Source: Erysipelotrichaceae bacterium
Lineage (GTDB): Bacteria; Bacillota_I; Bacilli_A; Erysipelotrichales; Erysipelotrichaceae
NCBI GenBank assembly: GCA_017512625.1
Contig: JAFWFB010000169.1
Location: forward strand, 1 to 5,434
Reading direction: 5' to 3'
Length of the DNA stretch: 5,434 nucleotides
In this document: piece after piece, positions 5,406 through 5,434 of the stretch
Position numbering within the stretch: the first letter of the stretch is position 1
Layout of the letters: the number at the start of each line of letters is the position of its first letter
Made by a program: the position numbers and the translations under genes
The notes under the pieces: generated by a model
Databases searched by the model: none
Told to the model about the DNA's origin: nothing
The model's input: only the letters and a program-made list of their open reading frames with translations

Positions 5406-5434
5406 ATGAAGTTATACGTTTTTAAAGGACATCA
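5406..5434 (+). CDS. Start of a rightward gene, truncated by the window edge
   Basis: AGGAGG (5392-5397) stands eight bases before an ATG that opens MKLYVFKGH before the window ends. The strong ribosome binding site and upstream -10-like hexamer support a real gene divergent from the phosphatase. Nine residues are too few to name a product. Confidence 0.6.

Overview
The window looks like chromosomal DNA from an anaerobic member of the Bacillota (low- to mid-GC Gram-positive). Most genes have strong AAGGAG/AGGAGG-type ribosome binding sites 5-9 bases before the start. There is a lipobox lipoprotein, a dicluster ferredoxin-type aldo/keto reductase typical of anaerobes, and simple hairpin-plus-T terminators. 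Clostridia or Erysipelotrichia are plausible, but no marker here settles the genus. By eye, base composition is even across the window, with no obvious imported island, insertion sequence, tRNA, rRNA or CRISPR array.

Left part (1-2710, all + strand): the 3' part of an aldo/keto reductase with two C-terminal [4Fe-4S] sites, cut by the window edge. A 103-base gap follows, then a surface lipoprotein of unknown function and a four-helix membrane protein resembling DUF2975. A perfect hairpin lies between those two genes, and a good intrinsic terminator (2678-2708) closes the block.

Middle part (2750-4082, + strand): a tight three-gene cluster. A PrsW-type intramembrane protease with its metal-site motifs is followed after 17 bases by a BrnT-like toxin, whose stop overlaps the start of a BrnA-like ribbon-helix-helix antitoxin (ATGA). 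A hairpin that contains the antitoxin stop codon in its loop ends this unit. The same hairpin, read on the other strand, serves the convergent gene.

Right part (4102-5434): a minus-strand, membrane-anchored, probably extracytoplasmic HAD-superfamily phosphatase. It is divergent from a gene of which only the first nine codons are visible. The divergent intergenic region (about 115-175 bases, depending on the phosphatase start) holds two dyad symmetries and candidate promoters on each strand.

The main item of interest is the joining of a PrsW protease to a divergent BrnTA-type toxin-antitoxin pair in what looks like one transcription unit. Each part belongs to a recognisable family. The coupling and the altered BrnT core residues are what merit checking. 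No clearly new system can be claimed from sequence alone.
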